From NCBI GenBank assembly GCA_036768485.1, contig JAVLUZ010000154.1, positions 22,621,896 through 22,685,895 on the forward strand: a stretch of 64,000 nucleotides of DNA, read 5' to 3'. Numbering within the stretch: position 1 is the first letter of the stretch; every line of letters begins with the position of its first letter. Of the stretch, positions 32,169 through 43,156 are shown piece after piece. Made by a program: the position numbers and the translations under genes. The notes beneath the pieces were generated by a model that was not told the DNA's origin, ran no database searches, and saw only the letters and a list, made by a program, of their open reading frames with translations. The stretch is from Mermis nigrescens. Its lineage: Eukaryota > Nematoda > Enoplea > Mermithida > Mermithidae.

Positions 32169-32999
32169 CTGCGGGGGTCTTAGGTTGCGCGGTCAAGCGT
32201 TCCCTGCGGGGTCCGGGACAGAGTCCCTACAAGTTTTTTTGTTTTGTACCCTTTTCAGGCCCATTTGTGACCTTCTTATTAAGAAGATGCAGTTCAGAAA
32301 ACAGGAAATGCACAAAAACATAAGAAAATTTGGCCATTTCTTTCCATTCAATGAACAAATAGTGCATTAAATTACTAGTGATGTGAAGTGCTAGATTATT
32401 TCAGCTGATTCAAGCTTTTAAATTCATTTGATCTATGGCTCGGTGCAAAGCGCTGGAAAATTTTGACATTTTAGCCTTTTCGAACTCAATTTTCTGGACA
32501 CACATTATTGCAACAGAAAAATCAACAATATGTCTGAAAAATAAGAACAAGTATAGCTCAGTCAGCGTTCTCTTAAAAATGCAAGTAAAGATTTTTAACT
32601 GACTGTGTTTGCATTAGAACGTCGAAAAATCGATCCTTTTGAATGTATGTATCGAATTATTGTGAGAGGGCCGTCAAAAAATGAATTCTATACGGCATGC
32701 ACTACAACTTTTTTAACGGCCCATAATTTTAGCGGCCCTGTGCGGCCGCACAGTTCGCACCCCCTAGGCACGGCTATGTATGTAGGTAAGCTGCAAAAGG
32801 CATAATCTTGCACTGCTGATTGCTCAAATTCTGAGGGGTCTGATGGGGCGAAATCGCCAAAACTAGCACAACAAAATCAATTTTGGGGTCTGCTGGATCC
32901 CAGGGGACAACCCAGATCTCAATGCTCGCCATTTCTCAAATCCTATAGGTGATAGTCTACCTTATGTAAGGACGTAATGTGTACCTACATATATGTAGG

Positions 33000-33278
33000 C
33001 ATAGGTGGGCAGCACCGAAATTCTGGGTGGGGGTGAAAAAATTTCTGGGGGGAGGGGTGAAAAAATTTTTAAAGGTCAAAAAATGGTCTCAAAAGTGGTC
33101 GTATGGCAAAAAAACACCATTTTTCGACGTTTCTCATCAAGCACTATCCAATGGCATCAAAAAATTGCTGAAAAAGCAAAGAAAAATTTTCTGGGGTAGG
33201 GGGTATTTTGATTTCTGGGGGGGGGGTATTTCAACTTATGGGGGTGCATGCCCCCCAAACCCCCCATGTCAACGTGTG
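33000..33278. mobile_element. hAT-like MITE with GGGG/CCCC ends, copy 7 (perfect 8-bp TSD)
   Basis: Starts CATAGGTGGGC, ends with CAACGTGTG, and is flanked on both sides by TATGTAGG (32,992-32,999; 33,279-33,286). It lies inside the outer hAT element. Confidence 0.88.
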
Positions 33279-33304
33279 TATGTAGGTACCTGTATACCTA
33301 TATA

Positions 33305-34104
33305 TACAGGGTGTTTAAAAAAACGAAACCCATATCAGACCTTGTAACTTCGAAACGAATCGCTCAATTCGAATGCAACTTGCTTTAATCAATAGATAAA
33401 AACCTTTGTAATTATCCTGCAAAGTTTCGTTTTCGCAGCTTAATTTGTTCTTGTACAACGCGCATTTGGGTAAAAGTCGTTTTTTCATTAAATACAATGT
33501 GTCGTAAGAAATGAATATGTGTTTGCGACGTTGTAGCTTTAGATTGAGGGAACATTTTAGAATACGGTTTGCTTCAATCAAAAGCTAATTTATCTAGCTA
33601 GTTGCTTCTAAATTTTACTTTTATTTTGTTTGTTAGTTCAATATCTATTGAGCTTTTGCCTAAGGTCACTCCCTCGGCGATTGAGCCAGCAATGACAAAA
33701 TAAGCAGCGAGTTGCTTGCGCTTGTGAATGACCCAAGGAATGGCATTTGGCGAAAGCTCAATAACTCTCGAACCAAGTAGCGAAATAGTACGAAAATTTA
33801 CAGGCTAACAGCTAGACAAACAGGCTTTTGAATAGAGCAGACCGTATTCTAAAATGTTTACTCGATCAAAAGCTACAACGTTGCAAACACATGATTTACT
33901 TCTAAACACGCATTGTATTTAGTGAAAAAACGACTTTTACACAATTGCGCGTTGCACAAGAACAGAGCAAGCTACGGATACGAAACTAAGCAAGTTTCTT
34001 ACGAAGGTTTTTGCCTATCGTTTAAAATAATTTGCATTGAAATTGAGCGGGCCGTTGGGAAGTTACAAGGTCAAATATGGGTTTCGTTTTTTTTAAACAC
34101 TGTA
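33305..34104. mobile_element. 800-bp long-TIR element, TACAGGGTGTTTAAA ends, TA flanks
   Basis: The left 270 bp (starting TACAGGGTGTTTAAAAAAAC, then GAAACCCATATCAGACC) is mirrored by the right 270 bp (CAAATATGGGTTTCG, then TTTAAACACTGTA). TA stands outside both ends, the Tc1/mariner target. Landmarks such as AACGACTTTTACACAATTGC and its complement confirm the length of the arms. It has no transposase. Confidence 0.85.
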
Positions 34105-34472
34105 TAAATGTAAGCTTATGCATGGTAAAGCTGGATTATTTCAATTTGTATTATTCTAACAGCCCCCATTTGTTCTATTCCATTAAGTATTCATTCAAAG
34201 GATGAGCAGCAGAGCATTACTTAGAACTATAGTCTATTTCGCGAAACCTTGTGCATGGAAATCAATTTCGCGCACGTATCCTTTTGCACAACAAAAATTT
34301 AAAAAAAAGAAAGGCCCGCCCCGCCCCGCCAAAATTTTTAGAAAATAAAGCCCGCCCCGCCCCACCCCGCCCCGCCAGCCGTGTGACCCGCCCCGCAAAG
34401 AGCCCGCGCGGGCCGCGCGGGCCTGCGGGGCGGGGCGGGCCGACCCGCCCCGCGCAGGGCTCTGTTCGTGGC

Positions 34473-35230
34473 CCGTTTACTTATTTCAATCCCACATATT
34501 ATATTCATAAGCATACGTGGGCAGGCCAGGACCCTAATTCAGGGAGCTCGCGTTGGGTCCGAGAATGTAGGCCAGAAGGGGCTTAAAATTGGTGGTATGG
34601 CGAAAAAACTCATTCGACTTTTCCATTGACTTAAAAAAGTCGCGAAAAAACGAGCGAGAAATTTTTCGAAAATTTTATTCTGAGAGTCTTCTAAATTGAT
34701 GCCTTTTCGATTCTACGAGTCCAGACAAAATGCACGTCCGGGGATTTGGCAAAAACTAGGAGTTGTTTTGGCGAAATAAGGTAAAATCATGGCTAAAAAT
34801 GTACAAAAATAGGAACTTTCCTGCAAATGTGCTTGAAATTGACCAAAAACTGTGAATTTGCATACGCTATTTTAGCAAATATTCAAGTTTTTGAGGCCAT
34901 TTTGACTCAAAAAGCTCTCTGTCTGCCCCCTCAGACCGACTGACTGACTCCTTACGTCCATGTGTTCTCGTATGTGCCTGTGCATATAAAACTCGTAGAA
35001 GGCGTTCTTATGGGGCAATTAAAAGAAACAAGAGAATGAAGTCACCCGAAATTGACCATGCAGAAACATTTCACTTTTCTAACCGAAACACTTCAAACTA
35101 ATTCCCGTTTTCTTTAAGTTGTTTAATCATAGAAAAGCAAATTTAAACTTCGTAAAAATAACATTGAGTTAACTAATGACAAGCTAGATTGCTGAACGGA
35201 ACGTTGCTCCATCCATAGACATCGTTAAAC
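34473..35230. repeat. Dispersed repeat R, copy 1, in otherwise gene-free sequence
   Basis: GCTTGAAATTGACCAAAAAC, then CGCTATTTTAGC and GAGGCCATTTTGACTC near 34,840-34,910, recur with changes at 48,800-49,130, 60,700-60,850 and, inverted, 54,760-54,850 and 62,085-62,165. A terminus-like CATACGTGGGCAGGCC is at 34,514. No gene is visible. Confidence 0.6.
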
Positions 35231-35232
35231 AG

Positions 35233-36163
35233 GGGTACGACAAAAAGTCCACGGACAAACCGTCCTCGGACAAGACATTCCAACAAAACGTCCAAGCCAA
35301 GCGTCCCCCATGACAAAACGTCCCCAGCGAAGTCCATTGCTACAAACAATGCAGCTATTGCTGCGAAAAATACGAAAATACAAAAATATAAATTTGTCTT
35401 AATACATGCTGCATATCGATTACCAGGTTAAAAGATACAAACAATATGTGTGACTTGTAACGCAGAAAAAATAAAAAATAAAAACAAATACTAAATCAAA
35501 GATCGAAATCACAAATTAGAGAAAAAATTCGAATATAAATAAAGGAGAGACAAATAAAATAAGAGGTAGGTAAATAAATAGTAATAAAATAAGTAATTAA
35601 AAAATAAAAACCGTAATAAATCAAATAGAAAGAAGTTCGAATAATTTCATCAGTTTGTCACTACAATGCTAGCTGCGCAGATCTAAAACAAAAACGAAGT
35701 AAAATAATACATGGACGGAAATCAAGACACTGATTATATGATTAATAAGTGCGGATGATCAATGAAAAGCTGAAAAATTTCATTGCCCGTTAACAAGTAT
35801 GCGGTGCTTGTGCACGCCATTAGCATAAGTTAGAGAGTAAAAGTAACTAAAAACAGCCTGCATTGCTGGAAAAAAGAATATCAAAGGAGCGAACTTTGAG
35901 AAAATAAAAATTTAGTCACCAATAGTTTGCCATGTGTTACATATACTCATTGTTTAACGTACGAGTATATAAAAGTAATGTGCGGGAATTTTTGTCATAG
36001 GGGATGTTTTGTCGGGGATGTTTTGTTAGGAACGTTTTGTTCGGGGATGTTTTGTTAGGGACGTTTTGTTCGGGGACGTTTCGTTGGGGATGTTTTGTTG
36101 AGGAAGTTTTGCTGGGGACGTTTTGTTGGGGACCTTTTGTTGGGGACCTTTTGCTGTGATACC
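35233..36163. mobile_element. Foldback-type element with ACAAAACGTCCCC subrepeats
   Basis: The left end has several words like ACAAAACGTCCCC and GACAAACCGTCC (35,236-35,335). The right end (35,990-36,163) has about ten copies of GGGGACGTTTTGTT or close variants, the inverse. The 650-bp AT-rich interior has no coding signal. GTTAA occurs just outside both ends but its placement is not exact. Terminal arms made of short repeats are characteristic of foldback elements. Confidence 0.8.
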
Positions 36164-37598
36164 GTTAATTATCGTATGATTGTTTTCAGGCTTTAAACAT
36201 GATTTGCATTATTTTTCTGGATTTCGAACAAACGTTTGCACCATTTTAAGAGTTTTGCTATTGCTCAGAGGGGTAGATTATGTTAGGCTGGAATTTTTTC
36301 TGTCTGAAAAATGCTTTGATAATGTTATATTAAATTTGATCGAGAATAGCAGGCATGACAACTAAGATAAGACTGAAAAAAATACGTGAGACATCCTGTA
36401 TGTAAAAAACGAAAAAAAACTAAAACGATTGTTCTTCAGTCACTTAGGGATCGAAGCAGGCCGTGCAGCCGGTTAGACTATGAATTTTCAAACATTTTGA
36501 ATTTACCATTAATCTTAAAACCTGCTAGCAAATTTCAGGTCCACGTTTATATTGCGCAAATGGCTTTCTCTATCAAATTAATTTAACCCGAAAATAATTA
36601 CTATTTAAATCTTTGTTGAGTATGCCCTTCAAATCTTTCCAACTGTCCATAAAACATGCATTTGAGCGAGGGCGACGGAGATCTAATCCTAAGTCGGCTT
36701 TATAATCACAAAAAATAGCACATTTCGCCCACCCTTTAGATGAAGCGAAAACTTTTTTCAGCCGATTTTGAAAGTTTTGATTAAGAAGGGTCAATGACAT
36801 TATCGTGGAAATGGCTAACTTCCCATAAAAAAGTTTTTGAGACATGTGTCACTATGCGTTTAATGGGGTTGACCATCCAGAATAGCTGCTGAACGGCAAT
36901 TGTTCACCTCCAGCAGATTTCTTAGTTTTCCTAAAAAAGTACCGATTTTTGATTGATCAATCAATGCCGTTAAATTTTTCGAAAAATTGCATTATATTAT
37001 GTTCTAGAAAGAATTGTCACATTGACTTTTCCATCGTTTTAAACATAAAAAATGCAATTTTGAAAAATGGGTTTGACCGCGACACTCAGAATTTATATTC
37101 TGTAGCACGCCATAAGGACTTATTTACACCTGCATCAAATCTTATCTCATATATCTAATATTTTAATTCATTATTCAAATAAATACGCTTATAGGCTTGA
37201 ACATTCATTCACACTCTTCGCATGCTGGTGCCTGCTGAGACTTATTGCGATGCATTTTGTAGTGTATTTCACGTGACCCTCGAATATTAAATAAGGTCAC
37301 CTTTGAAAGGGCCGATCGAAGCGAAATGATTGGCAGATAACAAATGAATCAGAGAAGTGTAAAAATTACTTTTAAGGATCTCCAATCAGCAAAAAGTGCA
37401 TCAGGGCATAAATGACATGGCAAAGGTAAATGTCGTTTTATCTTGACCGTTGTGGATGATTTCATTTCAACGAAATTCACAGTAGGTTTTGCTTCCTTAT
37501 CTCGAATCCTGACAGATCTTCTTAATATTGATATCCTGAAAAAATAAGCAAATATGTTTTTAGCCTATATCAAGGTGCCCAAATATTCGCCTGGCATC
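36164..37598. other. Gene-free stretch
   Basis: A minus-strand frame at 36,573-36,845 is open for 90 codons with a mixed composition but shows no domain, splice partner or second copy, so it is not called. The rest is AT-rich sequence without recognised elements. Confidence 0.45.
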
Positions 37599-37733
37599 CA
37601 TACATGGGCAGCAGTCAAACCCCGTAGGGGTCCGATGGGACAAAATTGCCAAAAATAGCACTGAAAATTCAATTCTGGGAGACTATCGATTTTAGGGAGT
37701 CCGCTCCCCAGACCCCCCCTACGCCCATGTATG
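37599..37733. mobile_element. 135-bp hAT-like mini-element, CATACATGGGC ends (TSD 7 of 8)
   Basis: CATACATGGGCAGCAG at the left and CGCCCATGTATG at the right are perfectly inverted over 11 bp; CTGGCATC and CTGTCATC flank it. The interior GGTCCGATGGGACAAAATTG links it to the copies at 44,100 and 58,643. Confidence 0.85.
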
Positions 37734-37988
37734 CTGTCATCTCTTCTAGTACAATCCGGGTCACCTGATCGTAAGCTCACCCGTGAAAACTATATAGACA
37801 AAGTGAAGAATAATAATGAAAGAAGTAATGAATTTTTGACTCACCGACCTAAATTGGCTTTAACTATACTTGCCTTTTCAAATTATAATTAGCTATTTTT
37901 GAACAAATTAATAAAATGGATTCAAGCAGCGGATCAAGCAACATAAGCAATAAGGCTAAACCAAATGGGCCAATAATGGTCAAAGAAT

Positions 37989-38152
37989 ATGAACTTCATA
38001 AATAATGCAAAATAAATATGGTTATTACTAAGAAAGCTTATTCACTTATCAGTGAATAAGTCATTCATCTATGAACATCATAAATAATGCAAAATAAATA
38101 TGGTTATTACTAAGAAAGCTTATTCACTTAGCAGTGAATAAGTCATTCATCT
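37989..38152 (+). repeat. 82-bp tandem duplication with internal palindrome
   Basis: Two head-to-tail units (37,989-38,070; 38,071-38,152) differ at only two positions. Each holds the palindrome CTTATTCACTTATCAGTGAA with one variant centre, giving two hairpins. Confidence 0.92.
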
Positions 38153-38284
38153 CAGTACCGTCTGACCCATGAAAATTCAGCCATTTAGATGTAGAAAGCA
38201 AATTTCCTTACTCTACTAAATGATATTTTTGTACGGGTGAACGTGAGACTTGTACAAATAAGTATGTTTAAGGCGGAGTAATGT

Positions 38285-38380
38285 TGTAAAAGATATCTTC
38301 ATCTAGACTCAAGCAGGATATCCCGGTTGGCCCAAAGTCAATCTTTATCCTTATCTTGATCTTTTTGACAGCGGTTTATC
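38285..38380. mobile_element. Left-end fragment of the AGATAA hAT-like family
   Basis: TAATGTTGTAAAAGATATC is the same terminus as the element at 62,322; the rest is a short piece rich in ATCTTTATCC words. Confidence 0.65.
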
Positions 38381-38689
38381 TTGGGGAAAAATGAAGTAGA
38401 CCTAAATGCTAAAGGTGCGAATTTGAGAAATATAGTTTCAAAAAGGAGCGAATTAGAGAGACATAGTTTGTTTGCACTTAAACAGAAACATGATTTCATT
38501 TTGATGATAGATTTTTTTAATAATTTGCTTGTAACAGTTGTGCTTATAGACTTTGCTTTACAACAACTGCATTTATTGAAAGAATAAGGATTAAAAGCTA
38601 TTTAAAATAATTTTGGACGAATTTTTGAATTAACTAATGGATGCTTACTTGAATAAATCAAGTAGCTTAAACTTTAAAAGATACATTAT

Positions 38690-41420
38690 CATAGATAGCG
38701 CGTTAGCGCGTACCTATTATATACTTAAGTACCTCAAAAACCTGTGCAGCCCCTATAGCTATAATTAGACACATCTCGGAGGTGCGGTTTTTTTAAAAGA
38801 TAGATAATTTAAAAAATTATGCACTTTTTTGTTTACACTCAATATTGAGACTGTGATAATTGTGTAAAGTTTTGGCGTACCGTTATAACATATAGCGAAT
38901 TTTGGTGGTTTTTTCGACTGCTTGTGAAGAACTCAATATTGTAGCCTCAAACAATTTAACAGTTCTGAATTGTAGATAAAGGAATTCTTCAGATAGACAT
39001 TTTTTTGTTTTTTTAATATTGCATTAGTTCTCGAATGGGAGTGTAAAGAGGGTGAAAATCTAGGGGTTAAAAAACACATTTTGGTCGAGTTTTCGACTTG
39101 CTTATGTCTGCCAACAACTCCGATTATAAGTCCTTATAATTTTTTTGATAGAAATGTACTACAGCTTAAGGGTTGCTTTCTGCTTACCAGCAAATTTTTG
39201 TACACTCAATACGGAGTTAGTACCAGGGGTTTAAACTTTACACTCTGGTGGATGGTATAAAAAACAGATTTTGTCTAAGATTTCTCTGCCAACTTTTCCG
39301 CTCATGAGTCAGGATAAAGTACCCTATAAGGGCTACACGTCGCAGCAAACCGCATTCAAAAAAACGCAATATTGAGTCATTTATGGGGGCGTAAAGTTCA
39401 AAATCAGGGATGTACAATGGGCGAAAAAACGTTTTTTCCCTATTTTGATTGGTAAATATCTCAAATATTTTGCAGATCGGAAGTTTTGCCCATAGAAACG
39501 TACTACGGTTCAAAGGCTACAAATTGGCTTAAATTGAATTCCTTTACACTCAATAGGGAGTTAATTTCAGATTTTTAAAGTTTACAATGTGTTGGATGGT
39601 AGAATATACGTTTTTGCCAATTTTTGTTCGCCACTTTCTCCGTTTAGAAGTCAGGATAGGCCGAATGAAATAAAAGTTAAGTGCTTTATAAGGGGTACAC
39701 GTCAAAGCAAATTGCGTTTGTTTACATCAATATTTAGCTTTTTTTGGGAGGTGTAAAGCCAAAAATTGAGTGTGTTAAATGTGTTTCTGTCTTGTTTTTT
39801 TCGGCCAACTTCTCCGGTTATGAGTCTGGACATGATCTCAACTTTAAAAATGTAGCAGGTAGCAGGAGTCAAACGTGATACGCCATTTGGATGCGTTTGT
39901 TTACACTCAACAGTGGTGTAAAGTGCGGTGCATCTAATATTTATTTGTCTTCAGGCCGTTGTGGTGACTTAATTTTTTTATAAATGTTGATCGTAATATC
40001 AGAGTAATACCAGAATCATGAATCCGACTAAAATCTTCTATACACTCTCTGGTTGTGTACGGTTTACACTAGAGGTGCACCGGCGCCTTTTTTCTCCGGT
40101 GCCGGTGCCAATATAGTGCTATACTTTGTATATGAGAATATGCTCAAGGGAGCTGAGTAAAAATAATGCAGCTATGTTTTGTAATGCGCATATGTGCACA
40201 TTTTTGTTCATATTTGCTAAGATCCACCAGCTTTTACCATAGTAAGCTTTCTCTCGTTATTATTTTTTCAACGCATATTTATGATGTAAAGCATGAAAAT
40301 TCCGGGGCGGGCTAGTCTGAAATTTTTTTAATACTACTTCCTGTTGGGCATAAAAGAACATGTAGTTAAGTATGCTCTAAAAAGACTATTTTTACGTTTA
40401 TTACTAAACTTTCTCATTAAAATATAAAATCAACCAATTTTCGAAAAAATTAAATGAAATTCAACGGTAAATAGTCAAAAATAACCATTTAGAGCAAAGG
40501 ATAGAAAAAATAGTGCACTTGAGCCAACAGATCAGTGAAAAGCGTATATCATATTTTCTACAGCTTTTTAAAATCAGAAGTTCTGCAGGAATCAGCCGCA
40601 TTTTCCTAGGGTTGAGCTAGCAACTGTTCTCCAGGAATCAAGCGCCCTGAAGTATTTCCCCAAGAAATATATTGGCTTGTTACCATGCATGTCGGTATTC
40701 TGTCGACACCAATTGTTAATAAAGCCTATTTTAGAGTTCATATAATCAGAATTTTGTTTTCAAAGAATTATTTAATTAATTGGCAAACATTCTACTATGT
40801 CAAACAATCAAATTTTTGCTTTAGTTTCGCAATATTTTACAACTTGCGTGCTGAATGAGTCAAAATCTTAGTGAAACCACTGCAGAAATGTTATAATTAT
40901 TATTGACGAATCGATTATTAATGTCTGCAGCAGAACATAATTCAACATTAAAGTAAAACACTAAATTGGGAAGATTTTTTTGTTAATAAAAACGAGATAA
41001 TTAGCTACAATCTTCTTCTAAATTCTTAGTTTGGCACCGGCGCCGGTGTCAGTCCCATCCCTAGTTAACACTGCAAATTAACTTTAGTTCTAGAGCTTTG
41101 AGGAAGCTTTATTTTTTCAAGATGTTCTACGTAACGTCAGAATCACGAACAGTTTACACTACAAATTAAATTTACTTCCAGAGCATTGCAAAACGTGAAA
41201 TTTTTTGGGATTTGGTCCGTAAGGTCCGGATTACAAATCTGACTGCATGTTCTCTTTACAGCCATTAGTTATGTAAATTTTACACTGAAAATTAAATTTG
41301 CTTTCAGAGCGTTGCAGAAACTCAATTTTTTCAAAATGTTTCATGTAACGTGAGGATTACGAATCTGAGCGTTAGGTGTTCTTTACACCCAATATTTGCG
41401 TAATGTTTATGCTGAGAACC
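38690..41420 (-). repeat. GTGTAAA-rich arm, block G, interrupted by a hAT-like element
   Basis: It starts at the palindrome GATAGCGCGTTAGCGCGTACC, then has the block C landmarks in the same order (CCTGTGCAGCCCCTATAGCT, GTTTAAACTTTACACTCTGG, TTCGCCACTTTCTCCG, GGTTATGAGTCTGGACATG). After the insertion at 40,070-41,063 the arm resumes with TAACACTGCAAATTAACTTT and continues to the subterminal segment. Confidence 0.85.
40070..41063. mobile_element. 994-bp hAT-like element with ACCGGCGCC termini (TSD 7 of 8)
   Basis: It begins TAGAGGTGCACCGGCGCC and ends with GGCACCGGCGCCGG, then CAGTCCCATCCCTA. GTTTACAC before it and GTTAACAC after it are an 8-bp duplication with one change. TAGRGRTG starts are common in hAT elements. 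The 900-bp AT-rich interior has no transposase frame. Confidence 0.85.
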
Positions 41421-41579
41421 TTTGATCTGTTTAAATTAGTTAAGGTTGTCTTATTTAAAACAGATAATGCTGATGTTCAGAACAATATTGTTCCCCGCGT
41501 TCTTGGACAGCTGTCATTATTGTGGCATGTTACCGTATGTGTTTACTGACTGATTTACTCAAATCATGCTAATTAAAAT
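41400..41579 (+). repeat. Subterminal segment of the giant repeat, copy 5
   Basis: TTTGATCTGTTTAAATTAG, AACAATATTGTTCCCCGCG and GTGTTTACTGACTGATTTAC join block G to the core at 41,580, as at 13,455. Confidence 0.78.
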
Positions 41580-42399
41580 TAGGGAAAATGCTACGATGGA
41601 TCAAAAAAGACGAATCTACTTGGGATTGTGGATTATTACGGATGTAAGAGGAGGAGACTAGCAAAAGCAACCGATGTATACGCCTAAAGTCGCAAAATCT
41701 GTTAAAAATCAAACTTTCTCTAAGCAACGCAACAAATCGAAGTATATTCTGCGGCATCTGAAAAAAGTTACCTTTAAATAATTTTCAATGCTTCACATAG
41801 GAGTGTATAAACATAATCTAAAATGTTTACTTTTTTGAAAATGGCTTGCTTGTTGTAACACAGACTTGCTTCGTATCGTCAAAAATAGAAAACTAACTGC
41901 AATTGTATTCAAAGATTTCTCATTTTGTTATCCTGAGCATTATAGCAAGCAAAGCTGGCGTCAATTGATTAGTGCACACAATCGTTGCAGGCACACAAGT
42001 GTTATCTACATGTAGTCTTCTGTTGCACGTAAGCTTACGCGTTTCCTACTGCTTTAAACCAGCAATTTCTTTGATTGTCTTGCGCATCGATGTTTGCTTT
42101 ATCACTCAATTGGCTTTTGAAGTCGCTCCTAGTTTACTCCATCTACTTTTCCATAGCTAGTGCATTAGCTAACTTGTTGCTTTTTCAATCGTTTTTTGGT
42201 TCGATAGTCTATCTCAATCTGCAGGCCGCAGAATACACTTCGATTTTTTGCGTTGCTTAGAGAAAGTCTGATTTTTAACAGATTTTGCGGCTTTAGGCGT
42301 ATACATAGGTGATAGTCCACTTCTTTTATATTCTTACCAATCAACAATCCCAAATATATTCGTCTTTTTTGTTCCATCGGAGCATCTTTCTTTGCTATC
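41580..42399. mobile_element. Core element with long inverted segments, copy 5
   Basis: The left inverted segment (GAAAATGCTACGATGGATC to GAAGTATATTCTGCGG) pairs with 42,225-42,399 (CAGAATACACTTCGATTTT to GTTCCATCGGAGCATC). The middle matches copy 2. The right-hand arm is missing after 42,400. Confidence 0.85.
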
Positions 42400-42404
42400 C
42401 TACA

Positions 42405-42640
42405 ATAGGCAGCAATCGAATTTAAGAGGGTCTGATTGGGGTAGGGTAAAAGTGGCAAAAATCGTTGAAAACGTACCAAAATTTCAATTCCGGTTCATCC
42501 GGCAGATTATCATTAGTCTGTCAGATTCTATGGGGTCTCAAACCCAAAGCCTCCACACCCATGCATGCCCAATGCCCATTAACCCTGTCTCACCAGCCAT
42601 GAAAAATCGAGTGTGTCGGTTGGGTTACATAACATTCTTT
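42405..42640. mobile_element. Degraded GGGCAGC-type hAT-like element
   Basis: AATAGGCAGCAATCGAATTT at the left and CACCCATGCATGCCC at the right resemble the termini of the 135-bp mini-elements; the interior is longer and diverged. Confidence 0.5.
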
Positions 42641-42659
42641 TAAATCTAAGCAGCCATTT

Positions 42660-42822
42660 GTTCATTTCATCTTTATCCTTTTGGGCCCTTTTCTTGCAAA
42701 TTATTTTTATCTTTATCTTTCAGAATTTTTTCTTCATCTCTATCGTTATCTTTAGCTTCTAGATTCTAAAATTTTATCTCCATCTTGTATCTTGCAGAAA
42801 TCCTTATCTTTTACAACACTTG
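42660..42822 (-). mobile_element. Truncated AGATAA hAT-like element, inverted
   Basis: Read in reverse complement it matches the start of the element at 62,322, including GTTGTAAAAGATAAGGATTT, TTTAAAATCTAGAAG-like words and TTGCAAGA. Only one end (TTATCTTTTACAACACT) is present. Confidence 0.72.
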
Positions 42823-43156
42823 CACAGAGATTATCTGAACAAAAAATGGTAACTTTTCTGCTTTTTTACGCCTTTTTTCGGCTTAAATTCGAAAAAATTT
42901 TTCGGCGCTGATCGGCAACAGACTGTTACATCAGAACTTACAATTTGGCACTGTTTTATCGCTTATAGATGTAATTTGATTCCTCAATTCTCTTCCCATT
43001 CTAATTTTAGTTCTTTAATGCAAATTATTTGAGCTTTTTCAATTTAATTTCATGTGTTGCTATTGCTGAAAATTCTTTCAAGTTACGGAGTCTCCAGGCC
43101 TTTACGACAGAGCGTCACTGTTTTAGACAAGTAAATGGGTCGTAGACTATTGTTGG

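Larger units (their letters stand above)
31387..32778 (-). mobile_element. Inner hAT element (1,392 bp) with perfect 8-bp TSD TATGTAGG
   Basis: The left end CAGGGCCGTGCTTAGAGG and the right end CCCCTAGGCACGGCTATG are imperfect inverted repeats, each followed inward by a GCGGCCCTG word. TATGTAGG flanks both sides (31,379-31,386; 32,779-32,786). It carries a transposase C-terminus on the minus strand and a piece of a GGGG/CCCC MITE near 32,040-32,168. The element is internally deleted. Confidence 0.9.
31017..34472. mobile_element. Outer hAT element (3,440 bp) with perfect 8-bp TSD TTCGTGGC
   Basis: The element itself spans 31,025-34,464. Left end CAGAGCCCTGCGCGGGCC; right end CCCCGCGCAGGGCTCTG, an inverted pair. 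TTCGTGGC occurs immediately outside both ends (31,017-31,024 and 34,465-34,472). Both subterminal regions (31,050-31,175; 34,310-34,450) are packed with CCCGCCCCGCC words, giving GC-box-like and G-quadruplex-prone DNA. Three other elements are nested inside it. No transposase that clearly belongs to this outer element was found, so it is likely non-autonomous. Confidence 0.92.

Noticed and set aside
34251..34586. Plus-strand frame rich in Arg, Pro and Ala
   Set aside because: It is the CCCGCCCCGCC array at the right end of the outer hAT element read as codons.
36573..36845. Minus-strand frame of 90 codons with a mixed, protein-like composition
   Set aside because: No family, splice partner or second copy was found; left uncalled.
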